Shown in pieces: positions 11,749 through 23,900 of a DNA stretch of 64,000 bases (its first letter is position 1; every line of letters starts with the position of its first letter). The stretch is from positions 138,892,501 to 138,956,500 of the forward strand of contig JASDFA010000016.1 of NCBI GenBank assembly GCA_035772735.1. The letters are read 5' to 3'. The notes below the pieces were generated by a model, which had not been told where the DNA came from, made no database searches, and saw only the letters and a program-made list of their open reading frames with translations. Origin of the DNA: Datura wrightii. Taxonomy: Eukaryota > Streptophyta > Magnoliopsida > Solanales > Solanaceae. The position numbers and the translations under genes are program-made.

Positions 11749-12504
11749 GGAAAAAGGGTCAAAAATAGTCCTCTATTTAAGTATATTAGCTAGCTTTGCC
11801 CCTGGTTATACTGTAGGGCCAAATATACCCCCACCATTAATGAAGTAAACAAAATTGCCCTTTAATTGGATGAAATCCCCCAAATTGACAAAAAATACCC
11901 AATTTCAATTAATTACCCATTTTTTCTTTAAATTTGAACCCGATCCGCTAATCTAAATAAAATCATTAGAATTTAATTATTCAAAACAAAACAAGTTCTC
12001 AAATTATTCAAAGAAAAAGCTGTGGAAATAAAAGGAGTTCGATCATACAGTTATTTCTCCTCCAAAAATATTACAACAAACAAAATAGAAATCAAATATT
12101 TACCAAATCTCATCATATTAAGAACGATGAAGTCTGATTTGATAAATATTTGATTGCTATTTTATTTGTTCTAATATTTTCGAAGGAGAAGTAACTGCAT
12201 GATCAAACTCCTTTTATTTTTAAGGCTTTTTCTTTGAATAATTTTTGAGAACTTGTTTTGCTTTAAATAATTAAATCCTAATGAGTTTATTTAGTTTAGT
12301 GGGGGAGGGGGGGATTCGAATTTAAAGAAAAAATGGGTAATTTAATTGAAATTGGGTATTTTAAGTCAATTTGGGGGATTTCATCCAATTGAGGGGCAGT
12401 TTTATTTACCTTGTTAACGGTGGGAGTATATTTGGCCCTATAGTATAACCGGGGCAAAGTTAGTTAATATACTAAAGTAGAGGGGTATTTTTGACCCTTT
12501 TTCC
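11749..12504. mobile_element. Foldback MITE, Mutator-like, 9-bp target duplication
   Basis: 756 bp starting GGAAAAAGGGTCAAAAATA and ending with its reverse complement TATTTTTGACCCTTTTTCC. It is flanked on both sides by AATAATAAA (11740-11748 and 12505-12513). A 9-bp duplication is the mark of MULE transposition. The two arms remain complementary to near the centre at about 12115, so almost the whole element is one imperfect hairpin of about 370-bp arms. A poly-G tract near 12301 breaks the match. No transposase is encoded. Confidence 0.85.
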
Positions 12505-12737
12505 AATAATAAACAACAATTTTACCCTTTACTTAAACACTACTCCTATTAATAATTTTGTACAAAAAAATAAATTTTAATTTTAATAAATGTAAATATA
12601 TATAAAAGACCCAAAGTATAAAATTAAAAGACCAAATAACCATCATAAGTTAAATATCGTTATTGCCCTTTAATCAAACACCAATTGTATAACATTTTTG
12701 TGTAGAATTGTAAATAACATCCCAAATTAATTATCTT

Positions 12738-14903
12738 TGTCACGCCCTTCCTTGGGAGACATGACTGGCACCTAGTGCCACACTGGGATCTAAACTAACC
12801 TGACTGGACTTGTGCACTTCTAGTGCACGCTTGCAACTTAATTCAAGAAAACGACGAGCTATATCTCAGTTGTAAATACAGCCTCTGACCTACAAGACCA
12901 CCTGTAAAAGAAGATAGCTAAGCAACAACAACGCAATAACAAGGATCTTATGCGGGCCGACAAGACCACCATGCTGTCTAGTTATAATTGAATGAAAATA
13001 GGCAACCATAACTATTTTATAGCTGACAAGGCTGCAAACTGATAGTTAAACTAGGCCCCACGCGGCCATCACGCGAAATAAGACATACATGGGCCTCACA
13101 CTGCCAACAACAAAACCAACAGCTAATAATTTGTAGCTTGCAAGTCTCTAAGAGTGGAATAATGGTCAGGATAGGGCCCAAACCTACCCATAAACTGTAC
13201 AACAAAAGAACCAAATCTTCTCTAACTATCAACTCCAGAGAAAAGGAGCTGACTGGACTACTGACTCCGGCTGATGACTAAGAAGGCCTGAACCGCGTCC
13301 ATCGACACCTGCAGGCAAGTAATGTAGCGCCCCAAGGATGGGCGTCAGTACAATATGTATCGAATATGTAAAGCAGTAAAGTAATAACTGAATGAAAGTT
13401 GAATAAGCTGAAGTAATCAAGAAGAAGGATAAGAATTTAACCTGAGTAATCTCACCATCTGAAATATCTAAATAACATGTATGTATATATAAACAAGAAC
13501 CTAATCGGGCCCGCATAAGCCTAGAAGGTATTAACAACACAGAATAACCTGCAAGGCCCCCATAAGCCCCGACAGGTATAAATAATGAACACTCCTGCTA
13601 TCTAGCTACTAAAGGTTCATAAGCACACGGTAACTCAGGAATACTCGTCCTCTGAAGCTGTATCGGAGCCTGATAGGCTTCTGTGGGTGTATTTGTTTTT
13701 GAGTCGTCTAGGCTTCTGTAACTAGACCTCGAGCCTTCGCACGTCTAAGGGTCATAATGTAAGATCCGGAGGTAACTAGACCTCAATACGGCCCTCGCGG
13801 CCTCAATCTGGTGTAACTCAATACGGCCCTCACGGCCTCAATCTAGGGTAACGCAATACAGCTCTCACGGCCTCAATATGGGGTAACTCAATACGACCCT
13901 CATGGACTCAATTAGGGGTAACTCAATACGTCCCTCACGACCTCAATCTGGTCCTTTCAAACATCATACTGCTCCTGCGAGCATGGTCCTATAGGCAACA
14001 ATATCCAACAACCCAAACGTCGTAAGAAAAAATCAGCCTAGCTAGGGTTAACTCTGACCAGGGTTACTATGTTATCTTTATCGTCTCAATTCTATTGTAG
14101 TAGCTGACAACAATAGGTTTACTCTGGGGTACTATAGATAAACAAGTCGTACTAACTTTACGATGAACATAACTTGTCGAAAAGGATAGCCTAACATACC
14201 TTATTTAATGATTTCTGGGCGCTCGAACACTTTCAATCCTGAAGTCAGTGGTTTTACTAATTTGTAGCCCTCTCACTGAGAAAACGAAGTTATTTCAATA
14301 TTAACAATCGACAATTAACAATATCTTCTAATAAGATTAACTATAACTTCAACTTCTATTGATTGTGCCGTAAACCCTTCAATTCTCGAGAGTTTAGAAG
14401 GTAGAACGGCTTACCTATTGCCTGTAGCCGGTTAGGACTCAATTTAAAGTAAATTTAGCAACCTTTACTCAGCGGGGTTCTGGTATGCCAGATGAATTTT
14501 TGAGAAATAACTCCGTAGAAATGCTTTCCCTAGGCCTAATACTTGTTTCCTGAAGTTAATTTGCATTTGGATGGCATTTGATAGCGTAATTTGATGAAAA
14601 TGTAATCAAAGTTGCATCCTTTCTCTTCTCTGGCCGAGGTCTTTATATTAGAATGATTCAAAGTGAACAAGGGGCCTTATATATATACATGGGCAGTGGC
14701 AGGAGTGGTACCCCGTGCTGCCCATCGCACCAAGGGCCTGGTGCCCCCCGCTGCCCATCGCGCCAAGGAGCCTGGCGCGCCGCGCTGCCCTTTGGTCCCG
14801 TCGACCCTGCTTCCGAGGCTCTTCCTACATGCGTTAAGCTCTCTTTACTCGATACAACCCACGCGTATGCCTACTAACCGTCAATATTTTACGGGGTGTA
14901 ACA
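12738..14903 (-). mobile_element. Gypsy solo LTR (TGTCACGCC family), reverse orientation
   Basis: Begins TGTCACGCCC and ends GGTGTAACA, 2166 bp. It is the same family as the LTR pair at 27985-30038 and 35593-37657. The flanks are ATCTT (12733-12737) and ATATT (14904-14908), a duplication with one mismatch. It includes a 35-bp minisatellite at 13772-13955 and a GC-rich stretch at 14690-14820 next to a TATATATA near 14680 (read on the - strand). Confidence 0.82.
13772..13955. repeat. 35-bp minisatellite inside the solo LTR
   Basis: Units beginning GTAACTCAATACG recur at 13813, 13848, 13883 and 13918, an exact 35-bp period. A longer first copy is at 13772. Each contains CTCACGGCCTCAATCTGG or a close variant. 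About five units in all. Confidence 0.9.
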
Positions 14904-16956
14904 ATATTTTTCTATTTTTTCTCTTGATCCACTCATTTATTACTTGAATTTTGTATTCTTTTAGTTTGAAGCCTGTGAAATTTGAGAAGACAATGTCTAA
15001 TACAAAATCTAGAATATTTATAATTATGTATGATGTTTGAGTTTCTTTCAAATCTTCCGATACGAATATGAAACTCCAATGACTTCATTCTTCTATAAAC
15101 TTACTTATAATTATTGTTGAAATTTAATACATAATGCATATGGTACTAATTAGAATTTTTGAACGTTTTCATCTATATATTATATAATTTTGGTCTTAGG
15201 ACTAGTGACGTGGCATACTTCTAAGATCAGGAAACTATATTTTTCTCAACTTTTTTAATGATTTTCTATTTTCTTAATTTTTTATTTTCTTGGTCATTGA
15301 TTATGAATATAAATACCATTTTTTTTAAATAATAGTAAATAAATTTGCATTACAACCCAATTAGAGGTTAGATCATTTATAATTATAATAGTTTTAATGT
15401 GTATTAATCTCTAAATAATTATATGTTAATTAATTCTTGAGCCTCTTCATATTATATTTTTGGTGTTAATGCTTGTACCTCTTCATATTACATTTGAATT
15501 CATCTTTTTTAGTCTTTTTCTTCACTTTCTACATTTTTTAATTTTTGGTCTTGTGAATTTGTTTTACCATTTATTTTGTGTGAAAAACTCAAAAGTCTCT
15601 CTTTTAACTCACTTAATTATGATGAAAAACTCTTTTTCAGAGCATTTTCCCCTCCCCTGGAAATAATTATTAAATCCAATTAATTCATCATCTATAACTT
15701 AAATATAATTGCAACATTGACAACACTACAAATAACAGGCCTATAAATATTATTCAAGTAGCTATTAATTTTTTCCTCCTTTGTGTATTCCTTATTGCAC
15801 TCACCGCCTTTTCCAGATCACTTTCTATTTATTTTTATCAAAAATTATTTGAGCATGTAGAATTGCTATATCTATAAATGTAATAAATATTTTGTAAGTA
15901 GGAATATTTTAATTTTCTTTATTTTGTTGATAAGAAGGTACGTGCATGATGATGTTATAAGGCTTGATGATGCTGAGAATTTGATGGATTATTCTTTTGT
16001 TCAAGTGAGTGCTACTCTCAACTACTCTTCTTTTCTACCAATTAGTCTTTTGAATTACTTTAAATATAAAGTTTAATCTCATATCCCTCAATTATTAATT
16101 AGAGATTTTAGATTAAACTTTGAGAGCAAAATTGTCTTTAAAAATAAAATAATTTTATCCAAAGTAGAATTACTCTGCATGAACCCGCAAATTTTATTAA
16201 TCCCTCCAAATATAAATATCAATACAAAATTAAAAATAATAATAAATCGCTATTCAATATCAATTTTCGAGATAATATTGGAAAGATGAGGAGCCGATGA
16301 ATTGAAGAAAAATGTGAAGGTATAAATTATGAGAAGGTGACGAGTGATTTGAAAGAGATAGAAAAAACTAAAAATGATTTAAAATAAAAAGAAGAAAGAA
16401 GCGAAACACAGAAAATAATTAGAAAAATTTGATAAAATTTTAAAAGAGAAGAAGATAATTAAGTTTTACCAAAAATCTTCTTTAATGAAGTGTACATTTC
16501 TAACGATGCAAAGTAAAGAAAAATATTCTTAAGTTTTTTTAAAGAAGAATCTTGAAGTAAAACAAAAAAATTATCATGGTGATTGTACTGTCACGACTTC
16601 TTCTTTTTATTTTTCCTTAAGATCATGTTTGACCTTAAAATTTTAGTTTCGATTTTAATATTAGAAGGACAGGTCGATCGAAAAAATAATCAGAGTTTAA
16701 ATATAAATTTGTGAAATGCTTCCGAGCTGGAATTATATATTTTAACTTTAGATTCTCCTATTATAAGATAAATTTAAGATATTTTTTAAAAATTTCGTAA
16801 GTATTTTGCGGCCTAAATTTCAATATTATCTAATTGTAAAATAGAATTTAAAATTTTTTTAATTGTTGTATACTTAAATTTTCGCCTTTTATTTTAAAAA
16901 TATTTTCATAAATTAAATTAAAAAATTTATAATTGCACAAAGCGCGTAAAAATTTA
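14904..16956. other. AT-rich non-coding DNA (body of the probable Helitron)
   Basis: Very AT-rich, with short A/T homopolymers and no frame longer than about 70 codons. Nothing recognisable beyond the terminal hairpin described for the Helitron. Confidence 0.6.
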
Positions 16957-16960
16957 CTAG

Positions 16961-17393
16961 TTATATATGAAAGCGATGGATTGGTGGTACAATTCATCTT
17001 GCTTCTTTCTTGATTTAAATCATTTATAGTTTGGCCAGCCAAGGGACGGTTTAAGCTTACATTAAAGAAGCCCACATGGTACATCAATTCAAATGGTATC
17101 AAGTTCAAAAAAATTTTCCTTCCGAAATAATTATTGCATGTTTGGCGTGACAATAAATTTTTGTTGAATTACTCATATAATGTATTTTTTAATAAGTGTC
17201 TATTAAAAATAATTTATTTATTTATATAAGATAAAAATAAAATTTGTATACATATTATTTTTTTTAAACTTTATTTATAGAATTGCAGTAAATATATTAT
17301 TGATGTTGTTGTGGTCCTCCTCCCCAATACTTTCTATGAAGTATGAAATTATAATATGATATAACCCAGAAGTACGAAATTATAGTTTGATAT
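16961..17393. other. AT-rich intergenic DNA, nothing seen
   Basis: No conserved frame or repeat boundary. The reverse-strand frame at 16848-17153 has no recognisable motif and strong A/T bias. Confidence 0.5.
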
Positions 17394-18063
17394 TGTTGGG
17401 ATATATACAATTAATCATATGTTTAGATATAATATTTATTAATATTATTAACTATATATTTAGATATAATATTTATTATATAATAATTATTTATTTAATT
17501 TTAGTAAACATTTAATAGATCATTTATTGGTCTGTGTGTCCTTTATTTATATAGAGATATGATTTAATGTATAGAATTTAGCTTATATACGGAAGATTAA
17601 ATCATAAGTTCCTATAAGTATAAAGTTTATGTTTACAATTTAAGATGAAAATTGGACAAAGTCATCAGTACGATTGTAGTACAAAATTAAAAATAACTTA
17701 TCTTGATTATGAGAATGGTACAATTTCGACTTTTGTGCTAATACATTTTCTATGTATTGAATGGACCAAGTACAAATAAGTATTTTATACCGACTTAAAT
17801 AAATTTTCTAGCCCATTAAATGTATTTATACTCTTAATTTTGATATAATTATTATTAGCTGCGTATATTGTTTATTATTTTTATTTATCAAAAAGACGAG
17901 ATTCTTTTGTGGATCAATGCCTGATAATTGGATGATAACAATGTACATTAACAAAATAATAGTTAGTTGATGGAATCCATGTCTTAGTCTTGATATCAAT
18001 GATACACTTTTATGAACGCTTATAAGTTATGTGTAAACCCTACAGGTGGATTTATATCCAACA
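17394..18063. mobile_element. Possible small solo LTR (TGTTGG...CCAACA)
   Basis: TGTTGGGATATA at the left and TATATCCAACA at the right form complementary ends about 670 bp apart, as in many Copia LTRs. The flanks (GATAT and TATGA) do not give a clean 5-bp duplication. A TRIM or a TIR element is an alternative reading. Confidence 0.35.
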
Positions 18064-18639
18064 TATGAAATAAGTTAAGTGAAAGTCTAAAGAAAATAAT
18101 TAATGAATTAAATTGTCATTAATTTAATTTAATTAATTAGAATCTGAATCTTAACATGAGGAGTTACATAAGGTTTAATTGAAGAATTTCAAAATTGAAC
18201 TGAGAAGTGTAATAACAAATTTTTAATAGAATAAGCCATAATTTATTATGGTAGGATTACTTTAGATATTTCAAATTAATTCCATAATAGGAGACCTCAT
18301 GAATGAAATTCTGTGGTTCCGGCTATGCTCGAATGTTTAGAAATTAAATAAAATTGATATCTTGATGGAAAATAAAGACCTACCAGGTTTGAAAAGGGGT
18401 TTGAATTCTAAAATTTGGGTAAGAGTCTTATTTTATCAAGGATACAAGATACTTTTACACATGTTTTTCATAGAAAGGAATTTCATAGATTCCAATATTA
18501 TTTGGGTAACATAACAAAAGACCGTGGAACTAGAGTATAATTACATAGACGATTTTTGCTCATGCTTGAAGATCTGATTTTCTATTGCGGTCACGTTTCA
18601 AGAGATAAATATCAATTTTGTGTTTGATTAAAATCAACC

Positions 18640-19020
18640 ATAACTCAAAAGCTAGTTATTAAGGTGGAGAGCCAAAGGTTATATAAGCCCAACATCCACT
18701 CTCCATTTAATCAATGTGGGACTTAAACCCTGTACCTTATAATAGGATCATAAGAAACTACCATAGTCAATCATCGACGGCTCCATACTGGGTAGCTTTC
18801 CCTCCACCACAAGTATGTAGCTCTTTCTCAGATAGTCTTTTTCTAATTAGGTGTTCAGATGTCTCTATGGCACGATGAGGCACGAAAAGTGGTGGATGAC
18901 TCTGATGCCATTGATATAACTCAAAGAGAACCACATCCAAAAAACTAGCTATTAAGGTGAGAAAACCTAAAATTATATAAACCCCACTTTAACTTTTCAT
19001 TTAATTAATATCATAACATA
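18640..19020. repeat. Two diverged copies of a roughly 90-bp repeat
   Basis: 'taactcaaa' followed by 'ctagttattaaggtg', 'ttatataag' and 'catttaat' appears at 18641-18710. A similar order of words appears at 18917-19006. The block between contains 'atgtgggactt'. The pattern resembles widespread plant TRIM/LTR fragments, but no boundaries can be defined. Confidence 0.4.
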
Positions 19021-19210
19021 ATAATTATCAAACTGCGATTTTATATCATGCTCTTCATAGTTTGTATTGATTTCACTATATTTAATGTTTGTCCAAACAC
19101 TTTAATCTGATAATTCTTTGTATGCTTTCTTCATCAGATGTTAATTAAGCAGCTACTAATTTAATAACAATTAACTTGCTTTGCCAACTAAGGTATTTAA
19201 TCCGACTCAC

Positions 19211-19430
19211 AGGGATCGTTTGATAGGAAAGATGGGATAATAAAGTTATTTTTATGGATTGGGTATTTCATGAGTTTAGTTATTCGATTATATATATGAG
19301 ATAATTTATTCCTTCATTATGATATAAATAGTGGGATAAATAATCTCAAGATTAATTAATACCTCTAACCAAACACTGAATAATATTATCCTGAAATTAT
19401 TTTTCCTTTTTCTCATACCAAACGACCCCT
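19211..19430. mobile_element. Short MITE with inverted termini
   Basis: AGGGATCGTTTGATAG at the left matches the complement of ATACCAAACGACCCCT at the right, imperfectly, over about 16 bp; total about 220 bp. The GGGTCGTTTGGTA-type terminus is common in hAT or PIF/Harbinger MITEs. No convincing target duplication is visible, so the superfamily is left open. Confidence 0.65.
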
Positions 19431-20035
19431 TACATGCATGTCGGTTGGAATTGAAGAAAGAGTATCGAAGAGTACGCGACTATTAGATAGAGTTGAATAA
19501 GATTTTTATAATTGACAACTATACCGATTACGCACCATCAATCGCTCAAGTTTTTGTTTAAACTAGAACTACTAATGCAGTAAAAGAGAGAGAAGCATGC
19601 TACAATCTCTAAAATCAAAATATTTATAGAGATTCTTTTCAAAAAAAAAATAAAAAAATTGTTCGCATGAGTATGATGAGTTTTACACTCACTTTAACAT
19701 GAAGTTAGAATTATGACCAATTCGGAGTATGATGGGATGATTTCTGATTTTCACCATTTCTAATGAGATATTTTAAAGTTTGAGAATTTCGTAATATGTT
19801 ATCTATTTGCTTAATATATCATATTTATTCGGTGTGAATATAAATTAATCTGGTCAATATGGTTGGGGACTTATTAGAATTAGGGGACAGTATAACTCTA
19901 ATCTCATCTCGTGAGGGTAACAAAAGAATAATTTGATACGGAATGGCTAAATAAATTAATTAGGGCAGAGAAATCGTCCTTAAAAACAAAAAACAGTTGC
20001 TAAGACAGAATATGGTCCTAAGCACGAGGAAACAG
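19431..20035. other. Upstream region of the TRM-like gene, nothing specific seen
   Basis: AT-rich with no transposon ends that I can support. Probably the distal promoter of the gene that follows. Confidence 0.4.
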
Positions 20036-20982
20036 TTAGGCAGCATATATACATATATTTAATTAATTCACGGGCGTTTTCTCTTTGTAAGTAACTGCAC
20101 AGACGCAGTGAAGTGTAGCATAGGTGTCTCTTTCCAATGCCCTTCACCTCTCCTCACCTCCTTTTCTTATCTCACATGTATACACCATCTTTCTCAACCA
20201 CCACCACCAATCCACATTTAAAATCTCTCTTCCCTTCTTTAATTGAATCTTTGATTTTTTTTTTTTGATTAAAGTAATTGTCATTGTAGTGTCTCTGAAG
20301 ACAGTCAAGATTCACCAGCTATTTTGAATGTGGGATCTGGGTTCTTTCTTTATCTGACCTTACTAAGATAAGGGGCTAGGTAACAATTCAAGACGAGCAG
20401 TTATTGTGTTCATCAGTTTCTTGAATGTGTCTGTCCTGACTGGTTTCATCATTCGTCTTTTTCATTTGCACTTGGATAGAGAGAGGTTGAAGGTGAAAGA
20501 ATCAAGTCTTGATCAAAGGGTCATTTTCCTTTACCGAAAGAATCAGCACCTCAGGTACCACATCATCTGTATAACATTTGGATCAGCTTTTAGTGTTTTG
20601 TAGATTTGTCATTGAAATGTGAAGCTTTCTTGTTCAGATCCATTGCCTTTTTTAATTCCATTTGCAGCTTCTTTTCCCTTGCTTGTCTCTTGTATTCTTT
20701 AATTTATCAAATAATGAATATTTCAAAAGGAAATGATTGCTCAAAAATTGGAACATCTGATATTTGTCTTGTCATAGACGGCAACTAGTTCTTTATATTT
20801 TCTTCTGTTTTCAGTGACTTCAAGCTAAAAAAGAGACTTCTGCCTGTCTACATCACTCTTTCAAAAGCTAGGTTGAGATTTACTAGCTTATGTTGACTAC
20901 ATTCGGCAAATTCTCTAAATTGTATAAACTCGTCTTTTTTCCAGATTTTAAGTCGCTAGCTGAAAATTTTGATTCATAGAAT
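20036..20982 (+). promoter_or_regulatory. Promoter and 5' leader of the TRM-like gene
   Basis: A TATA-like ATATATACATATATTT lies near 20045. From about 20095 the sequence becomes CT-rich with 'ccaccaccaccaatcc', typical of a plant 5' leader. A possible leader intron runs from a CAG|GT at about 20553 to a 'gttttcag' acceptor near 20813, which would remove the small upstream frames at 20406-20788. The transcription start and this intron are inferred from composition only. Confidence 0.45.
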
Positions 20983-23900
20983 ATGCCTCCAGACAGTCTG
21001 AGATCAGCTGTATACAGATCATTTGTCACCTGTGATGATCCCAAAGGTGTTTTGGAATCTAAGACAATCAGAAAATCTAAGATTGACCATTCAAAAATCG
21101 AAAAAAATGTTGTAAAACAAAGATCATGCAACCATTTGAATGTGTCTTCTTCATCAGACACGGAAGAAGGGAGAGAAACAGTCTGCAACGGAATGGCTTA
21201 TGATCACTTATATTCCTCATCTTCCTTCCAGCTAATGGAGGTGTCTAGAGAAGCTCAAAATCTGAACCAAGTGATCGACTCATGGTCTAAGGGTATGAGC
21301 TTTGAAAGGCATTCCAAAGACATCGCAAAAGATTTGTTGAAAGGAGCTTCTGATTTACAGGAATCACTAGTGATGCTAGGAAAGCTGCAAGAAGCTTCAC
21401 AACATATGGCAAAGTTTAAGAAAAAGCAGAAAGATAAGCCTGTAAAAGCAGAACTGGATGGAATAGCCATTGAAAGAACCAAGTCTGAAAGGATTTCAGA
21501 TCACAGGTTTAACAGGCTTGAGTTTCAGAAACCAAGATTTTCTGCGGATGGGGCTTCCCGGGATTGTTTTGATGAGCTTAGGGAAGTGATAAGAGACAAC
21601 TTTGCTAGACAAAATCTGTTGCTCCCAAGTTGTGCTTCAGAAAAGTCTCAGTTTGAAAGAAGGAAAGTGGAATTATCTCCAGATCTCCCTTTTACCAGAT
21701 TCACTAGCTCAAGTGACTCGTCCTTTGAAAAGGGATGTGTTGGTAGAAGAAAAAAGATTATATCATCAGATGTCCCATCCACCAGCTCAAGTCAGTCCTC
21801 CATAGTTCAATCCCAAGAAGTTACCTCTTTTGAACATTCCCCGCCACAGGTTCAGCAGGAGAAGCCAGACGGGCCAAATTTAATTGCCAGACTGATGGGC
21901 CTTGAAGAGATTCCTAGGAAGCCCCAGCACCAAACTCCCCAGAAGCACTTCGAGAATGACAGGGTTGTCAAGCAGAGCAGACCTATATTTGAAATAGATT
22001 TGCCAAAAGCAAAGAAGCCAACCTTCATCAGTCAGAAGGTGGATCCAAAAAGAAAAACATTGGATGAAATAATTGAAACGATGCATTTTAAGGGGCTTTT
22101 GAGAAGCAAGTCTATGGATAAATCTAATTGTAGAACTCATCAATCTAGTGTTTCAGGTTTGTTAAATAAGTTTGTTGATTCTCCACCCATTGTGATTATG
22201 AAGCCTCTGTATGCTCCAGACTCGCTGGGTGAAAGGTTTCCTCCCTGTAACCATGAAGAAAATCCATCAGGCACTAGAAACAGAATTGGAAAATGGGGTT
22301 CAAAAGAAGAAAGTACACCTGAAAACTCTGATGATCAGAAGGGAGCATTGAATTTCACCATATACAGGAAATTGCAGACAGGAAAAGATCAAAATAATAG
22401 ATTCAGAAAAGAAAAAGGGCGCAAGGATCACGGTGAAGCACCCGCAAAATCAAAGACTCTTCAAGTTCTGATTCAAGGGAAACAGCCAAAAACAATGATT
22501 ATAGCGGCTCCTGGAAAGTATCATGGTGAAGCACTTGCAAAAGCAAAGACTTTTAACGTTCTGAGTCAAGAAAAACAGCCTAATACAAAGATTAGAGCTT
22601 CTTCTCCTGGCAAGGATCGTAGTGAAGGACCTGCAAATTCAAAGACACTTGAAGTTCTGCTTCAAGAAAAACATCCTAATGCAAAGTGCAGAGCGTCTTC
22701 TCCTGGCAAGTACAGAGGTGAAGCACCTGCAAATTCAAAGACACTTGAAGTTCTGCTTCAAGAAAAACATCTTAATGCAAAGTGCAGAGCTGCTTCTCCT
22801 GGAAAGACCTGGCAACCAAAGAAAGAAGCAATTACAAAAAGAGAGGACGGGACTCAACGAGTAGCTCCTATCAGAAACTCTAAAGAAATGAAAAATGCCA
22901 AAATCAACGAAAGTGCTAAATTTCAGGACCAATGCAAGATTAGCGCTATGAAAGTGAGAAAACCAGAGAGAAAGCCATTGGCTGTACAAGCAAAAAGTAC
23001 TATATCTGATCCTAAGCGCATCACAAGTACTGCATCTCATAACTCCATTAAGAGGAAGAAGAATATTAAAGCTGACAAGTCCGTCAAGAGTACCCCCATT
23101 GCTGTGGTGAGTACATAGTTTTTAACTTATATTTTTGAGTTTTAACCATGTTTATTCTGGAAGCTATGTTTCTCATCTCTCATGTTATTATTTATTGTCT
23201 AATTTCCCTTCTTTAACACATGTTTAGGGGACACTATTCTGTAGGTGTTGGTCCTCATGTGGAAATCAACTCTGGAGGATTTCTTTAGTATTGGCCAAGA
23301 CTAATGGAATGTATTGATACAGGTTGACAACACGGAACACAAGGATGAAAATATAGAAATGGTGAAGGCAGTAGAGAAAAACACAGATATAGCCATAACC
23401 GAAGTTACAACCTTAGAAGAGCTTCAGTTAGAAAAAGTGGCTGATATCTTTGAGAATCTTGTCACTGGTAAGGCACTTCATTATTTTGCCAGTTTCATGC
23501 AATCATTCTGGTAATTTTAGAAACAAATTTTCAATTATTCATCATACATTGGCTTGTAAAGTAACTATTTCCAGGGAATAACCTTAGGTTTTGCAATGTG
23601 GTTAGATATATATCCCAGACATTGTTCAACAAACAAGAATGATATTATCTTCACATCTAAGAGACCAATATGAATAGTATTTACATTCTTCTTTTGCAGT
23701 TTAGAATATTTTCTTTCTTCTTTGGGAATAATAATATATGTGACAATAATATAGTAGTTTAGTAGACAGCGCAGCAACTTTGTACGACTAAAAGATTAAA
23801 TGAAAGATCTGAAGGACTCAAAAGCTTCCATAAATCGTACATATATATGTGGTTGACGATGAGGAAGATGTTCCGATATTCTTGAGAAGCTATAGGAAGT

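Larger units (their letters stand above)
11677..16960 (+). mobile_element. Probable non-autonomous Helitron, interrupted twice
   Basis: The left end is A|TC at 11677 (TCATATTACTATATAAGTGA), a start typical of Solanaceae Helitrons. The right end is CTAG|T at 16957-16960, preceded by GCACAAAGCGCG, a short GC hairpin with one mismatch 15-20 bases before the end. Helitrons insert between A and T without duplication, which fits both ends. Removing the MITE (11749-12504) and the solo LTR (12738-14903) leaves about 2.3 kb of AT-rich non-coding DNA. No Rep/helicase coding is present, so it would depend on another element. The pairing of these two ends is an inference. Confidence 0.5.

Noticed and set aside
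13772..13955. Regularly spaced 35-bp repeats resembling a CRISPR array
   Set aside because: The units abut without spacers, lie inside a plant LTR and have no cas genes nearby.
17394..18063. Full Copia element with these ends
   Set aside because: Only about 670 bp with no internal coding and no clean duplication; kept only as a possible solo LTR.
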